A stretch of DNA of 64,000 bases from Chelonoidis abingdonii (Eukaryota > Chordata > Testudines > Testudinidae): the NCBI RefSeq assembly GCF_003597395.2, contig NC_133782.1, positions 10,991,410-11,055,409 on the forward strand, given 5' to 3'. Both the position numbers and the translations under genes were made by a program. Position 1 is the first letter of the stretch. Each line of letters begins with the position of its first letter. The notes beneath the pieces were generated by a model. That model saw nothing but the letters and a program-made list of their open reading frames with translations, was not told the DNA's origin and searched no databases. Below are positions 24,808 through 38,879 of the stretch, in pieces.

Positions 24808-25892
24808 TTAAAAACCTTTTTCAAGTGTATCTTGTTCTTGGCTAACTTCCACTTCTACCTCTTCATATTCATCTACCTCTACTGTGGCATCCTGATACTG
24901 CTGGTACTCAGACACCAAGTCATTGGTGTTGCCTTCTGCTTCAGAAAACTCCATCTCATCCATCCCTTCTCCAGTATACCAGTGAAGAAATGCTTTCCGT
25001 CTGAACATAGCTGAGAACTGTTCAGAAACTCTAACAAAGAGCTCTTGGATGGCTGTGTTGTTGCCTATGAAGGTAGCTGCCATCTTCAGCCCTCGTGGGG
25101 GTATGTCACACACAGCCACTTTCACATTGTTAGGAATCCACTCCACAAAGTAGGCACTATTTTTGGTCTGGATAGCCAGCAACTGTTCATCCACTTCTCT
25201 GGTAGACATCTGGCCTCTGAAGATGCATGCCACAGTCAAATAGCGTCCATGACGAGGGTCACAGGCTGCCATCATGTTCCGTGCATCAAACATTTGTTGG
25301 GTAAGCTCTGGGACCGAGAGGGCTCTGTATTGCTGACTACCTCGAGCTGTCAGGGGAGCAAAGCCAGGCATAAAGAAGTGCAGGCGAGGGAAAGGCACCA
25401 TGTTCACAGCCAGCTTCCTCAGATCTGCATTGAGTTGACCAGGAAAACGGAATGAGGTGGTGACGCCACTCATGGTCAGGGACACCAGATGGTTGAGGTC
25501 ACCGTAGGTAGGGCTGGGGAGCTTTAGGGTTCTAAAGCATATGTCGTACAGAGCTTCATTGTCAATACAAAAGGTTTCATCTGTGTTCTCTATCAGCTGG
25601 TGGATGGACAGTATGGCATTATATGGTTCTACAACTGTGTCTGATACTTTGGGTGAAGGCACTATGCTGAATGTATTCATAATCCTATCAGGGTATTCTT
25701 CTCGGATTTTGTTGATAAGAAGTGTGCCCATACCAGATCCTGTGCCTCCTCCAAGTGAGTGGATGAGCTGAAACCCCTGCAGACAATCACAGCTCTCACA
25801 CTCATTCCTGACCACATCCATTACACTGTCAATCAGCTCAGCTCCTTCTGTGTAATGGCCTTTAGCCCAGTTGTTGCCAGCACCTGAATTAC
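24808..25892 (-). CDS. TUBB1: TUBB1 coding exon 4
   Basis: The large last exon holds the T4 GGGTGSG loop, the taxane and GTPase-contact regions and the tail. It begins with two bases of the Gly codon in HGNSGAG, after acceptor TTCACAG, and ends at TAA (24808-24810). Confidence 0.96.
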
Positions 25893-28800
25893 CTGTGAAC
25901 ATAATTACAGAAAACCATCCACCAATTTATCAGGCCAAATGTAAAAACACATTAATAAGAATGCTGCCAAATACTGACAGATGTAGAAAAGCCATAGGAC
26001 AAATGACATAGTGGAGAGACATCATAACTGCCCACAAATACAAAAAAAGATGTTCTAAAGAGGCCAGTGTCTAATTACTCCTTAGCTAATGGGAATGATG
26101 TGCATTTGCTGAATCTGGGAAAACTCGGGTTGGAAAACTCAAAATATGCAATTGCACACCTATCTTTCACATTCAGTTCAGGAAAGAGTCAACAAACTGA
26201 TTTGTTTCCTTCAAAATTGTTATGAAGAAATGGAATTTCCTTATTTTGCTATTTTAACACAGTTCTGATGTTAGTTGCTAAATTCATACAAAATTACTAC
26301 CATTTTCAATAGTAACCACAATTCTTTATTACATGTTGCTTACACACTCAAAGTTTCCAGTAGCACTAGAACAAGTTGCTGCATTTCAAATAGAGACAAA
26401 AAACAACTGGGAATTATAAAACTTTTTCAGATACAAAATATCTATGGCTCATCCCTTTTGTGAACCCGGAACAGTTCCAGGGTAAAACTGTTATCTTGAT
26501 TTTCAATAACCCTCTAAACCGTTCCTTAATTGTAGTACCCTAACTGTCCGTGACTAAAAACATTAAGAATGTTACTTATTCCCCAGAATTTTATATTTTG
26601 ACTATGGCTTTATTGGCATACTTTATAATTTAAAAAAGAAAAAAGGTTTTCTCTTCCATGTTGCTGTGAGAAGAGGAACCTACACACAGCAGAGGAAATA
26701 TGGACACTGACTATATACAAAGTGGTGTCAAATGCAAAAAGTTAACCGAGAAAAACAGAAATTTGTATCCACTTATCTCTTCCAATCTTTGTAATTTTAG
26801 GTGTTAATTGCAGCATTTTGCACACTATTTTCTAATTATTTGACTTTTTGACATTAGAAAGACAAATTCTGCCAAGATATTGAAAAACTTGTTTTGAATA
26901 GGGTGTTTTGCTTAGCTTGGCAGCTGGGATTTTAAAGACCTACTGGCATTTGTATGTGAAGGTACAATAAAAATGATTTCATGAAATATTTTGTTTTAAA
27001 TTCCAGCGCAAAGTGCTCTGTATTTTGTTTGTTTGTTTTTTGTGTTTTAACATTCCCAGGCATTTTGGGGAACCCAATCATTGCAGTATTGCGCTAGCTG
27101 AAGAAGGCTGAAAAGTGAAATTGACTCATTTGTTTTAATTGAATTAAATGCATACAGTAAATCAGAATTAATAGTGAAGAGTGAATCAGATTTAAAAAAT
27201 TCAGTTTTAACACTTTAAGTTCTTATTACTATCCCAGACACAAACTTAAAAAAAAAAATGTGTGGCTATAATCTGTCTCCCTCTAATACTATTGTAGCAC
27301 TTCTGTGTTGAGTGAATACTTTTTTGCTTTATGTAGGGATGCTTTTAAAAACAAGCAAACAAACAAAACCGATATATTTTAGGGAAACCCTTTGTTTGGG
27401 ATTCTGGGTCTGTCAACCTTCACAGTATCCCCATAATGTCTTATTTATATTATTAACAGCATATTGCACATACCATGAATAAAATTGTCGGGTCGAAAGA
27501 GTGGGCCTATTTTGCTGGATCGTACACTGTCCATGGTTCCAGGTTCCAGGTCCACCAAGATAGAACGGGGCACAAACTTCTTGGCTGTGGCAAAAGAAAA
27601 GTAAGTATAAGTGGACAGGTAGCCAGGCAAAATCTTACCCCCATCACATCACATCTTCTCAGTTTAGCCATTTCAGTCAGCACATTCTACAAAAATTCTA
27701 CATTCTACAACAGAGCAAAGTGCAATCCATGCTATTGAGCTGATAGTCCCTTCAATAATTACAGATTGTCACAACCTGGAAAAACGCTCATTGGTCAATC
27801 AACATTGGGCCCACTCCTGCAGTGCTTACAGGGAAAACTTTTGTTGATTTCAGTGGGAGTTTTGATTTGTAAGAACAAGTTAAGACTACATGACAGGAAG
27901 AGAGAGAAGATACAGGGTGGTATTTTCTAAAGCACCAAAGTGACTTAGGAGAACAATTCCAACTGGAAGCAATGGGACTTGTGCTCCTAAAACACTGACT
28001 TTGAAAATCCCACGCACTCACAGTGTTTTTTATTTTAACTCCCATGTTGACTTTGTAAAGCTCAGCCAACCCATTAAAGACCCTGAGCACTTACAATGAG
28101 CTTCATTGAAGTACACATTAATTCTCTCGAGCTGCAGTGGTGAATCACCATGGTAGTTCCCAGTGACATCAATTCCATGTTCATCACTTATCACTTCCCA
28201 GAACTGAAAAAGGAAACAGGACTAAGTACAGCCAAGTAAGCACTTCATCCCACTGTTTACCTATAAACACTGCCACAAGGGGGAAAGCATCTTACATAAT
28301 ACAAGCAGCCTAGTATGAAATGCATCAGAGACATTAATAGCAAAACCAATAAGTGCCACACAAAAAATCAACAGATGTGTTTACAGTTCTAGGCATCAAC
28401 TGCGCAAGCTGGATAAAGAAGGGCATTATAGTCAATTGCAAGACTCCCATTGATTTTGAGGGAAGTAGCACCAGGCCCAGCCTGTATGCTCATACGCAGT
28501 AAGGGTCTTTTGAGGATTTACCACCACTGAAGTGAGTATGGAGGCATTCTAACTGACTCAGACAGGTTTACACATTACAGCCAGAACACTGTCACCCATT
28601 CATTAGTTGTAGCTTGCATACGTTACAATGCCAGGCGGATGGGACCAGTTAGCTACATAAGTGATCATTTCCACAAGCAGTTGCACACACAGTCCAAGTA
28701 ACTATGCATGTGCATTAGGTCTGCAGTTGGGTTTGGGTTTTTTCTGAAGATGCAGACGAGTAGAATAAGGAGTCTGGCATAGAAATTGTCACAGATTCTG

Positions 28801-30718
28801 GGGCTGCAGAGGCAGAAAATGTATTCAAGAGTTCAAGCTTGAGTTTACATTCTGAGCCATTTCACTTTTCCTAATGATGCATATTTAATTTTAGTAATGC
28901 AGGTTTAATGATGCACATTTGAGAGTGTTTGGATCGGGAGTTCTGGCCCATAACCATTTAAAATAAACACGGCTTTCTTGTAAGAGGCAGACTTGAAGGC
29001 AACATGCTCAGAGCATACAGGAACAGCTCATCAAAAACCAAAATTAGTAAAACTCCTATCGAGACCGCCATTCATAGCTCCAGCCCTGGAGTCTCTTATC
29101 TAAGCAGCTCATTACAGCAGTGTTAATGCAGCCACTCCCTCTGACATGAGCAGGCTTTTTTAATTTTAAAGGTCTCTTGCCTTTAGCACACAACTTCATC
29201 TTAAATTTACAACTATAACACCTCTAGATGTTCACGCTTATGTAGTATGAGCATTTTGCACCAACATTACTAGAGACCAACAGTTTGCAGAGCAAAGTTT
29301 CTGAGCATGTATGTGTGTGTGTGTGTGAGAGAGAGTAAAGTGTATACACCTTTAAAAAGCCACATTGACGTTTTCATTCAGAAATATTTCTTCTCGGGCT
29401 AGTCCTGCATTGCATAGTCAGTGGGCATTTTGGATGGGCGAGAAATCCAGGCCCAGGCTTTCTGTTTTGTCCATCTCCTAAAGAGCTCATTTTTCTGCAT
29501 TGTCCCACATCATTTTGATAGACTCCTACTAAACCGAAAAACTCCTGCAAAAGTCATGCAACACAAACAGTATTTCTCCCATCGCCTGTGCACACAATAT
29601 GTAATCATTTCCATCACAGCTTATGATATAGGTTTATGCTGAAATAATATTTCTTTCTTGACATACAAATAAAATAAGTTACAGTCACAAGCAATGGCAA
29701 GAACCCTAACACTAAGTGATAACAAAATCACATAAAGCCCCTTGGCAGTAAAACCAAGATACATTGCAACCTCTTAATTAATATCATCCTCATCTAGATT
29801 GCTGCAAAGAGATGTTTCCTGCCTATTCTGTCTACTTTTGATGCCCTCTATCACTGCTGCATCTGCACTAATGCTTGTATTTAATTAGAGGGGTAAATAA
29901 TGTACAGCATTTTATGTGCAGGATATGAGACTCAACGGTTATTGAAAAATTAGCCATCTTATACCCTATAATGTGCTTTAACAGCAATCTTTATGAAGCT
30001 ATTTCCAGATTATGTATCTCTATGTACACATGTATAATCTCAAAACTAGTTTAAACAGTTTATCTAATGATTTTTTTAATTGCTTTTGATCTGAACTCTG
30101 TGGTACATGATGCAGTTGTTTTTGAGTTATGTAAATATAAATATACATTTATTTGTCTTTTGTAACAGGAGTTTTAGACTGGAACCTTAACTCCGCTTTC
30201 TGTCAACCTGGGAAAATTCTACTCACACGTTTATCCAGGTCAAGTAATTTTTTTTTTTTATGGTCAAGTAAAACACCTTTTAAAATAAATTATTACGATC
30301 AGCAGCATATTGCATGTATGAGTAATACATTATTTGTCTAAACTAGTACATCTGCATGGGAACTTTGCAAGACTGGTATAAATGTTTATTGGCAGGATTG
30401 AGTTCCCTTGAATGCTGATAATCTTCACAACCAAATCGTCACATAACTATTGCAGATGTTTTATGCTCAGCCCTTGCATTTGCCCGAAGAAGCCCATCGC
30501 TATTACATTAAAACCTACACCTTCACTTCTCATGCTTCTCAAGCCGCCTATGAACAGAACTCCATGATACCCCACATCAGTCCGTATTTAATCACTCCTG
30601 TACTGCCCATATGGGCCGAAGTCATTTGCCACAAATGATGGTTAGTGAAAACAATTCTCACCTTAGCTCCGATTTGGTTTCCACATTGGCCAATCTGAAG
30701 ATGCACAATTTCACGCAT
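24808..30718 (-). CDS. TUBB1: Tubulin beta-1 chain (TUBB1), whole coding span, 4 exons
   Basis: Beta-tubulin isotype VI, the isotype of megakaryocytes, platelets and nucleated thrombocytes, where it builds the marginal microtubule band. Joining 30662-30718, 28095-28203, 27474-27584 and 24808-25892 gives 453 residues; exon lengths 57, 109 and 111 are the standard beta-tubulin pattern. The protein starts with the MREI autoregulation motif. It carries [14 protein letters not shown] near residue 97, the GTP-binding GGGTGSG near residue 140, and a C-terminal acidic tail from about residue 430. The isotype call rests on the HGNSGAG sequence, the divergent tail ending LEKGF (human ends DKGH) and the CTSZ/ATP5F1E neighbours. 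All frames are open and all junctions are GT..AG. It converges on ATP5F1E and diverges from CTSZ. Confidence 0.96.
25893..27473 (-). other. TUBB1: TUBB1 intron 3
   Basis: GT..AG intron between exons 3 and 4. AT-rich, with no recognised exon or repeat of note. Confidence 0.85.
27474..27584 (-). CDS. TUBB1: TUBB1 coding exon 3
   Basis: 111 bp. Encodes [20 protein letters not shown] and on to RPDNFIHG. Acceptor is TTGCCACAG and donor is GTATGT. Confidence 0.95.
27585..28094 (-). other. TUBB1: TUBB1 intron 2, with MITE-like repeat
   Basis: GT..AG intron between exons 2 and 3. Short copies of dispersed reptile repeats occur at about 27800-27870 and 27915-28020. Confidence 0.75.
28095..28203 (-). 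CDS. TUBB1: TUBB1 coding exon 2
   Basis: 109 bp. Encodes [20 protein letters not shown] and on to INVYFNEAH. Acceptor is CTTTTTCAG and donor is GTAAGT. Confidence 0.95.
28204..30661 (-). other. TUBB1: TUBB1 intron 1
   Basis: GT..AG intron. It contains a short TG/AG simple repeat near 29310-29336 and a dispersed-repeat fragment at about 28425-28500. No exon was recognised. Confidence 0.8.
30662..30718 (-). CDS. TUBB1: TUBB1 coding exon 1
   Basis: 57 bp. Encodes [19 protein letters not shown] and ends at donor GTGAGA. The start is fixed by the universal MREI beta-tubulin N-terminus; AAATAAA directly precedes the ATG. Confidence 0.96.
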
Positions 30719-33145
30719 TTTATTTAGCCTGGAAAGTTCAGCAGCTACAGCCTGGCTCAGTTGCTGGAAGAAACCCTCTCTCTCCTGCAGTATCAGCTAT
30801 AGCCACACTGGACTCATTTCAAAAAGGGCCTTTTTTATACTGATGACGTTGTCACTCAAACAAGCAGGGGAGTATCCAACCCCATACATTATGCTCATCT
30901 CCAGATTAACAAAGCCTGCATACATATAGCCAAAATGCCCATTCACTGGGCTTTCTTCCTATGTATGGAATGTAAGATCAGGCGTACGTTGCAGAGTATG
31001 TGGAGCGGAAGAATTTGATTCTCCCTCAACTAACATTAACTCTGTGTGGCATGTGAAATGTGTCTGTTCAGAAACAGAGGCACTAAAAGTGCATATATTC
31101 CATATTGAAGGAGTGCAGCTCTCTTATCTTGTCTGCTTTAGACACAGAGGCAAACAAATTCAAGCCAAAGCCTCAGCTGTTTGTGAACTGAAGGTGTGAT
31201 TGTTAAATGCCACAGCCTCTCATCAGTCTTCACGCAAAACTCCCATGGATTTCACCAAGAGCTCCATGCATGGATTGATGGTGGGATATTGCCCATAACC
31301 CACTAAAATATAGTCCTATCGCTACAATACAAATCCAAATACACAATACAATCCTGAGCAGCAGTGAGGATGAAAGCTAAACGTCTGCCAACACCAATGC
31401 TATTTACATCCCTAAAATGATGTTCTGAATAGAACTAGTAGCCATGAGTTTATAGCACTATTCTGATTAAGAGAAAGCGCTTGAGTCCATAAGACTTAGC
31501 TGCTTTCACCAGATGTTACACATAGGCCCCATAAAAACCATTGCCAACTTAGAGACGTGTGTGTGTTTCCTCACCACAATTAGTTAACGCAACATTCACA
31601 ACCAATAGTGACCTTCAAGCATTAGGCCTCTACTCTCACAACTCAGCCACACCAATTCAGTTCAACAACTTTATCAGCCTCAGGGCATGACACAAAGAAC
31701 TGAAACACGACTTGGCAGTGCACACCCTTGACTCTGACCTTAATAAAGTAATGACGTTAGCTTAAAAAATTACAGTTTTAGCCTCTTCATCTACTATACC
31801 ACAGGCAGGGAAAGAACTGAAGTCAATTACATACTCAACACCTCTCTATTCTTGCCTTCCTTTTGCCTGCACCTCTCTCTCTCCACACACCCCACCCCAT
31901 CCCAGGAACTATTTTATATTTTAACTTTGTTGGTTACCCTATGAAGCACTTTGGGTTACAGGCTGAGGCAGCGCATGGGATATTTTGTTTTATTGTTATA
32001 CCTTGGCTTACTATAATCCATGTTACACTGCCATGACGTGCTGAACATTTGTACAGGTCTGCTGTGAAATCCTCCTTATAACACAGGTACATTATTGCCT
32101 CCCACGAGGAATTTGACTAGGAAGAAAGACTAGTATGTACCATGGACTCTACCATCAAAATAGAGGGAGGGAAAGCCTGGCCCCATTGCAGTTACTGATA
32201 AAATACAGTGTTCCCAAGGAATGCTGGAAATGCTTCACTACATCAAAGAACTAACATAACGCAGACCAATCCCATGACATAGGCATGTCCCCTGCAGATA
32301 GACACAGGTCTGGTATCTCAGAGCACCAGATGGCCCAGCCAGGATGCTTTTGTGAGTTTAAGACGGCTTCATTATACATTAGGCACGTAGTGCACTTCAG
32401 TAACATGCTCCTTTCAGCCTCCAAGTAGGCCAGAGGAAAAGAACTGAAGACGCATTAAGATGATTCCTTTAAATGTCTATTTTGAATAAACACATAAGAC
32501 CGGCATGGTGGAAGAACTTGGCTCATTGAATGAGGTTCTAGTAATTTGTTTTATCACATTATGGAGAACTATAATAAAAAAAAGCCAATCTAGAGGCTTC
32601 CTCCCCCCCCCCCCCCCCCCCGCAAAGGAATATCAGCCTAAGCCAGACTTCCCCACCACAAAAGTAGTGTCACTCTTGCTAGCTGCTAAAGAAAGAGCCA
32701 ATAGAAATAAGACACCAAGCAAAAAATGCTCCCAGAACTACTGTTTGCAGGAAACGGAGCACAATTTCTATGTGCATACATCAGGCATAATAATCCTTTT
32801 GCCCCTAGACCAACCCTATCAACCGTCACATGCCTGAGCATTCTAATTCACCCAGCAATTAAGGATGAGAGCAGTAAGAGGAAGCATGAACTCTTTCATT
32901 AATTCTTTAGAATGGGGTAACTGCATCATTTTTCAGTTGCAGGAGAGCCTCTAACCATTCTATTTTAACAGGCAAGGAAGTTGTAGCATGTTCACCTACT
33001 GCATCATGAGTCTTTTCTAGAGCTGGAAGAATGATGGAAAAATTATTTGTGAATTTTCCTTTGCAATGGAAAGCAAATTTGAATTTAGCATTTTATATAT
33101 TTTCTGTTCACTTCCTGAAATGGTTCAAACACTCAACTTCTACTG
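30719..33145. other. TUBB1-CTSZ divergent intergenic DNA, left part
   Basis: This should hold the TUBB1 5' UTR and promoter, but I could not place the transcription start or a convincing NF-E2 site. A run of C (32604-32621) and (CT)-type simple sequence are present. No coding exon was recognised. Confidence 0.5.
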
Positions 33146-33152
33146 CTAGGAC

Positions 33153-33364
33153 AGGGGTTCTCAAATTGAGGGTCAGGCTCATGGGGCAGGAGGGGTGGGG
33201 AGAGTCACAAGTGATCAGCCTCTACCCCAAACCCTGCTTTGCCTCTACCATTTATAATTGTGGTAAATATATAAAAAAGTGTTTTTAATTTATGGGGGGG
33301 GGGGTCCGCAATCAGAGGCTTGCTGTGTGAATGGGGTCACCAGTACAAAAGTTTGAGAACCACT
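33153..33364. mobile_element. hAT-like MITE, copy B
   Basis: Starts CAGGGGTTCTCAAATTGAGG and ends AAGTTTGAGAACCACTG, matching the element at 6175-6367. The flanks TGCTAGGA and TGACAGGA agree at six of eight positions, which fits a decayed 8-bp hAT target-site duplication. Confidence 0.7.
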
Positions 33365-34314
33365 GTGACAGGAATATTTGCACAGTCAAGTCTCAAGTGG
33401 TGCTTAATTACAAGCAGTCATCCAGTTAGGATAAAGAACCAACACTGCCTGACCAACGCACTTAACTTACACGGTCTGCACTGTAAATCATTACAATTAG
33501 CTGAGTGGCACCCAAGAATGAGTTGTTGAAGAAACTGGCAGAATGGGATTGAGTAACACACACACATTTGAGATTGTCACAATCTTTTTGAGAACAATTC
33601 CTGAGCAAAGAACAAAAAAAGTGAAAATAAATTACTCACTGTGACTCATTCAGCCTTAGTAAGTATATTTTTTTCTCTAAAGATACCTGCCTGACCCCAT
33701 ATGCATTTTTTGGAGCAGCTTCGAAATACAACTTGCATATGTTGTTGCCTGAGGCACAAAGTACCTTAATACCCTCAAACATGGAATCGTTTAAAATGCA
33801 CTTTTCTGTAATTCTCCATCTTTATACAAATAACTCTGGTTTTTACCTTGGCTGTTTTTCCTTGGCTGTTTGGCAATGTCAAGCCTGTTTAATAATACTA
33901 AGACATTCCTTATCTGCCAATGTTGTACATGTGTTACCATTGATAAGCAGTGGATGTTTTCAAGTGCTCAGCAGCTGTAGCATGCAGGAACATGGCTGAA
34001 GGGTTGCGTCTCTATAAATATATTGACTTAGTTTAAGTGAATGTAACAAAGCGCAGGGGAGTGCTGTATTGGCCATTAACATTATCAGCCCACTCCACGT
34101 TTCCACTGACTTTAATGTGAGTTATATTGTGACAAGGCATAAAGATGTTCCCCTGCCCCGCCCTCCTCAGCATTGTAATCATTAGGGTGCAGCAGTTAGT
34201 GCCAGCAAACAAGCTACACGCTCTGGGCTTATCCTTGGCATGCCTGGATCACAACTGAGGAGAGGGAGAGGAGCGCACTAAGTCTATAAGGTTTCATTAA
34301 TCCTTGGTTTATTT

Positions 34315-34552
34315 CAGGGGTCGGCAACCTTTGGCACATGGCTCCTGGCCAATGGCGGGCCATGGGAAGCCACAGCCAGCACATCCTTCAGCCCGCACTG
34401 CTTCCGGCGGCCCCCATTGGCCAGGAGCAGTGAACCGCAGCCAGTGGGAGCTGTGATCGGCCAAACCTGTGGACATGGCAGGTAAACAAACTGGCCCAGC
34501 CCGCCAGGGGGCTTACCCTGGCAAGCCGCGTGCCAAAGGTTGCCGACCCCTG
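34315..34552. mobile_element. hAT-like MITE with perfect 23-bp TIRs and perfect 8-bp TSD
   Basis: The first 23 bases (CAGGGGTCGGCAACCTTTGG, then CAC) are an exact inverted copy of the last 23. GTTTATTT occurs directly before (34307-34314) and after (34553-34560). These are diagnostic for a hAT-superfamily non-autonomous insertion. The 238-bp interior is GC-rich and has no coding capacity. Confidence 0.93.
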
Positions 34553-35229
34553 GTTTATTTGCTGAGACTGCCAACAAGAAAGTCGTTGAATATTCATTCT
34601 TATGATGGTGTTTTGTTTGGGGGGGAGGGGCTTTTTTATTTTGTTGTGATGGGACTGGACGGAGGCCAGCAAATAATTTGCGTTACAGGGCACAGAATGG
34701 CCACCAGCCTGTAACCAATTCTAGCCACAACCAAGTGGGGCTATAATGCCATTCCTGGGACTGTGACAAACCGTATTCAGCACTTCCCTAGCATGTGGCA
34801 TCTTCAAAGCCTTTTACAACACCTATTGAAAGTCAAGCCACCATCTGTTCCACGTACAGAGAGCAAGTCATGTTTCAACACAGAAACGAAACTACTTGTT
34901 GCCAGCACAAGCTGTTTGCCTTTGAAGTTTACCTCTCTCAATACAGTTGAGGTTAGAAGAACAGCCATTTACTTTTTCTGCAAAATTTCCTCTCTTGAGG
35001 CAGGCTTAATGAAGGCATCAGCAGGCTATGCCTTAGGGTAAGATGGGCCCTGCTTTCTCATGGAGAGTTTTAAGGCTTTCCTACCCTCACCCACATTTTG
35101 GGATCTCACCAGGCATTTTCATTATGGTGCACCAATTACATGACTGCCCAGTAAAATTTAAAAAAAAACACCTAAATAAACTAAGGGCTTAAAACCCACT
35201 TTCAACAGTGACATGCGCCCACGGGAACG

Positions 35230-36062
35230 CAGGGCCAGATATTTAAAAGGATTCAGGTGCCGCCACAGGCAGTGTTTTGCCTACTGTGGGTGCCACTGAC
35301 GTTTTCAAAGCTGCAGCTCATGCACCACCTAACCCCCACCCCCACCCCCGGTGCCGCAGTATCCTAGATGCCTATGTTTCTGTTAGTTGGCATTTTCAAA
35401 GCAGCCTCAGTGCTCCAGCCACCCCAATGAGCTGCTCATAGCTGTAGTCCAAGCCCAAGCCCCCGAGGCCCTGAAGCAGAGTTTTTAAAAGAGGCAGGCA
35501 AATGCCTATCTTGCCACTATCCAATCACAGGCGTGTTCTCAGCATGCCTCAACCTGACACATGTCAGACCTTGCAGCAGGCCACTGACTGGAGGGGACAG
35601 AGGCAGCCTTAGCACCTGCACAAAAGACAGCCAGGGCACAGTGACGCATAGGGCAAGCATTGGCGCAGTATTGTGCATATGAGAGTGTTTTGGCTGCTAG
35701 GGCATGGGCTACTCAAGTGACTGACCTGACCGAGGTGGAGACTAGCGTTTGCAGCTGAGGATCCTGAGCAGAGGGAGGAGCTTATCTCTGGTGTGTCAGG
35801 CACATGTACCAAGTCAGTTACTTAGGCACCTAAATCCTTTGCCCCTTCTTTGGCATTTCATAGCTGATCTGATTAGATGGCTCTCCACTTAGCTGGCTGG
35901 CTTTTGAAAAGCCCTTTCTTAGGCACTTAATTGCCCCCTTGCACCCAACAGGCAGCTGCTTAACTTGGGGGTGAAAATTCCAGTAGGCACTAGGCCACCT
36001 AGGGGATAAGCATTGCTCCACCCAGCCAAGCAATGCCAATATCCCTTCAAAAAACTGGCCCT
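35230..36062. mobile_element. Possible large MITE-like element
   Basis: The left edge AGGGCCAGATATTTAAAAGG is roughly the inverse of the right edge CCCTTCAAAAAACTGGCCCT. The interior repeats motifs such as GGCACCTAAAT and TTTTCAAAGC that recur in dispersed reptile repeats. No convincing target-site duplication was seen, so this may be two neighbouring repeats. Confidence 0.35.
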
Positions 36063-36154
36063 CATTCACGCGCAATTCGATTACGGCTTGTGATTGCCTG
36101 GCACTTTTGAAAACAGGAATTAGGCTTTTAAGTCACGTTAGGGCTTTTGCAACT

Positions 36155-37751
<1,597 letters not shown>

Positions 37752-37967
37752 TGCACCCTGGAAGTGCCCAGCAGCAAGTCTGGCTCCTAGACGCCGGGGT
37801 CATGGGGCTCCACGTGCTGCCCCTGCCCCAAGCACCAGCTCCACACTCCCCTTGGCTGGCTCCCAGTCAATGGGAGCTGGGGTGCGGTGCCTGTGGGCGA
37901 GAACCCCATGGAGCCGCTTGCGCCTCGGACTAGGAGCCAGACCTGCTGCTGGCTGCTTCCAGGGCGC
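37752..37967. repeat. GC-rich palindromic repeat
   Basis: The arms 37752-37790 and 37930-37967 are imperfect inverted copies, sharing CCCTGGAAG and GTCTGGCTCCTAG in one and CTAGGAGCCAGAC and CTTCCAGGG in the other. It continues into C-rich repetitive sequence (38030-38220). Confidence 0.6.
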
Positions 37968-38029
37968 AGTGTAGTCAGCCGTGCCAGGACAGCCACTCAT
38001 CTACTGACCAGTAGCCACCCAAGGTAGCC

Positions 38030-38220
38030 TGCGACCCAATCCCCTGCCCCAGCCCTGAGCACCCACCAACCCAGAGCCCCTTCTTGCACCCCAAACCCCT
38101 CATACCTGGCCCACTCCAGACTCTGCACCCAGAGCCGTGACCCCCCCTCCTTCACCCCAATCCTTTGCCCCAGCCCTGAGCCCCCTCCCACACTCCAAAC
38201 CCCTCATCCCCAGGTCCCTT
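38030..38220. repeat. C-rich degenerate tandem-like sequence
   Basis: Near-repeats of CCCTGCCCCAGCCCTGAGC and CACCCCAAACCCCTCAT recur several times. Similar CCCC-rich sequence is found at the right edge of the window (63830-64000). Confidence 0.55.
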
Positions 38221-38411
38221 GGGTTGTGGGCATCAACAATTTTCTTCAACTGGGTTGCCAGAAAAAAAGTTTGAAAAAAAACCCGTGTTTCAACTACGAT
38301 CCTGCGAAGATTTCAACGGCATTACTCTCAGTGCATAAAGTTAGGCACATGTACACTTCGTGCAGGATCAGGGCCTTAATGGCAATACCTCTTAAAGAAC
38401 ATAGTTAAGGA

Positions 38412-38634
38412 CAGGGCTGGCTCCAGGGGTTTTGCTGCCCCAAGCAGCGGAAAAAAAAAAAGAAGAAGCCGCGATCAAGATCGGTGGCAGCTCCGCCACA
38501 CTGCTTTATTCTTCTATGGCAATTTGGCGGCAGGTCCTTCCCTCTGAGAGGGACTGAGGGCCCCCCCGCCAAATTCCCGGACATCCTGCATTGGCCACCC
38601 CAGGGACCTGCTTGCTGCACTGGTGCCAGCTCTG
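38412..38634. mobile_element. hAT-like MITE with near-perfect 8-bp TSD
   Basis: Starts CAGGGCTGGCTCCAGG and ends GGTGCCAGCTCTG. The flanks GTTAAGGA (38404-38411) and GTTAAAGA (38635-38642) agree at seven of eight positions. It sits about 0.65 kb upstream of the CTSZ start codon. Confidence 0.8.
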
Positions 38635-38879
38635 GTTAAAGATTTACACAGGCAGGAGCCTCAGTGTTTCTGCAAGTGACCTTACCAGTGAAGTCTGCAC
38701 TCTGAAAAAACATCCGACCATAGCACAAGGCACTTTCTGGGCAGATCCCAAACTGATCCCAGACACTCCTGCAAGTTTATTAAGAGAAAGGCTCGCAGTA
38801 TAATCACTAAAGGCGGGGGAGGAGAGGGGGGAACCGGCTGCAGAGGCCGCTGAGCTCTCAGGACCCCATTCAAAAGACC

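Noticed and set aside
24808..25902. Processed beta-tubulin pseudogene or a 364-residue single-exon protein
   Set aside because: The other three exons with correct sizes and splice sites lie upstream, and the frame joins them. The apparent start Met is intron-derived.
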